Positions 63,589-64,000 of a DNA stretch of 64,000 bases are shown here, in pieces; position 1 is the stretch's first letter, and every line of letters starts with the position of its first letter. The position numbers and the translations under genes are program-made. Source of the DNA: Terriglobales bacterium (GTDB lineage: Bacteria > Acidobacteriota > Terriglobia > Bryobacterales > Bryobacteraceae); the NCBI GenBank assembly GCA_021372245.1, contig JAJFUV010000235.1, forward strand, positions 1 to 64,000. Reading direction: 5' to 3'. The notes beneath the pieces were generated by a model, which ran no database searches, was not told the origin of the DNA, and saw only the letters and a program-made list of their open reading frames with translations.

Positions 63589-64000
63589 TTACGCCTCCAC
63601 CGCGCGCGCGGCTTGCCGTTCGGAGGCTCCGGACTTGACTCCGCCGGCCGCCGTGCGTTCCAGGTAGGCGCTCAGCTTGAGGCGGATCAGCTTCGGGTTC
63701 AGACCTTCCACGATGCCCACGATCCCCTCCAGCATGAGTTCCTTCATCTGAATATCGCGGGCGACGCGCGCGCGGATCTTGTTCCCGGCCGGCAAGAAGA
63801 AGATGTTCGCGGAGCCGACGCCGTATACCGTGGCCACGAAGGCTACTCCGATGCCGCGGCCCACCTCCTCGATATCGGCGAGCTTCTGCATCACCTGGAT
63901 CAGGCCGAGCACGGCACCGATGATGCCGATGGTGGGTGCGTACCCGCCGGCAGCCTCGAAAACCTTCGCCGCGGATTCGCCGCGCTGCTCTTCAAGAGCG
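63589..64000 (-). CDS. motA: MotA flagellar motor stator protein, partial (5' part outside window)
   Basis: The C-terminal portion of MotA, a proton channel subunit; the reading frame runs out of the window, so the N-terminus is missing. Visible motifs are ESAAKVFEAAGGYAPTIGII, GAVLGLIQVMQKLADIEEVG, GRGIGVAFVATVYGVGSANI (last transmembrane helices) and the cytoplasmic tail LEGIVGIVEGLNPKLIRLKL. No start is assigned because none can be judged in the fragment. Confidence 0.92.
   Translation of the reverse strand, partial: ALEEQRGESAAKVFEAAGGYAPTIGIIGAVLGLIQVMQKLADIEEVGRGIGVAFVATVYGVGSANIFFLPAGNKIRARVARDIQMKELMLEGIVGIVEGLNPKLIRLKLSAYLERTAAGGVKSGASERQAARAVEA

Overview
The window is a high-GC chromosomal segment that looks like an Acidobacteriota genome, most likely the Solibacter/Bryobacter lineage. 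The indicators are two very large tandem TonB-dependent receptors with N-terminal carboxypeptidase-regulatory-like domains, many Tat-exported (RRxFL-type) sugar-processing enzymes, a Gram-negative envelope gene set, and dense minus-strand housekeeping operons. The assignment rests on gene content read by eye, not on a search. I see no rRNA, tRNA, CRISPR array, insertion sequence or prophage.

Layout. 0-8.1 kb: an NlpC/P60 cell-wall peptidase diverges from two tandem paralogous Oar/SusC-like receptors, each followed by an intrinsic terminator. 8.2-9.4 kb: an arsenic unit, an ArsR-type regulator translationally coupled to ArsM. 9.4-14.4 kb: a Tat-exported propeller protein coupled to mutY, divergent from uvrA. 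14.5-19.5 kb: three overlapping secreted-protein genes (TPR and helical), an SGNH hydrolase, a small conserved unknown and a Tat-exported enolase-superfamily enzyme. 19.5-24.2 kb (minus): a Gfo/Idh/MocA oxidoreductase, then an unusual unit encoding a fused TssB-TssC-like contractile-sheath protein, an exported Ig-like protein and a DUF4352-like lipoprotein. 24.3-33.3 kb (minus): a tightly packed operon eda, YcaR/Trm112-like, GT9, MsbA-like ABC, yicC, gmk, rpoZ, coaBC, udg, tmk, holB, with 4-8 bp overlaps at most junctions. 33.4-39.6 kb: a UshA-like 5'-nucleotidase (plus), then a Cys-rich membrane ferredoxin, lptB, a giant LptC/LptA-like protein and a ThuA-domain protein (minus). 39.7-42.7 kb: groES-groEL behind a CIRCE-type operator, a strong terminator and a CPBP protease. 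42.8-53.7 kb (minus): a GH89 glycosidase, trigger factor, ahcY, metK, purE, small unknowns, an exported propeller-like protein, mltG and ruvX. 53.8-62.8 kb: an AI-2E family permease, a TIM-barrel isomerase, a membrane-anchored unknown, a two-domain alpha/beta hydrolase, GT2, two exported TPR proteins and rnc. 62.8-64.0 kb (minus): motB and the 3' part of motA.

Functional themes. Outer-membrane uptake and envelope building (TonB receptors, MsbA-like, LptB, LptC/A-like, GT9, GT2, MltG, NlpC/P60) sit beside exported carbohydrate catabolism (GH89, enolase superfamily, Gfo/Idh, TIM-barrel isomerase, esterase-like hydrolase, SGNH). metK and ahcY form an activated-methyl-cycle pair. mutY, udg, uvrA and ruvX are DNA-maintenance genes. 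The least ordinary items are the orphan TssB-TssC fusion, the 748-residue LptC/LptA-like protein, the Cys-rich ferredoxin, and a recurrent architecture in which a -10-like hexamer ends 6 nt before a start codon that lacks a Shine-Dalgarno sequence (arsR, a TPR gene, the CPBP gene), suggesting leaderless mRNAs.
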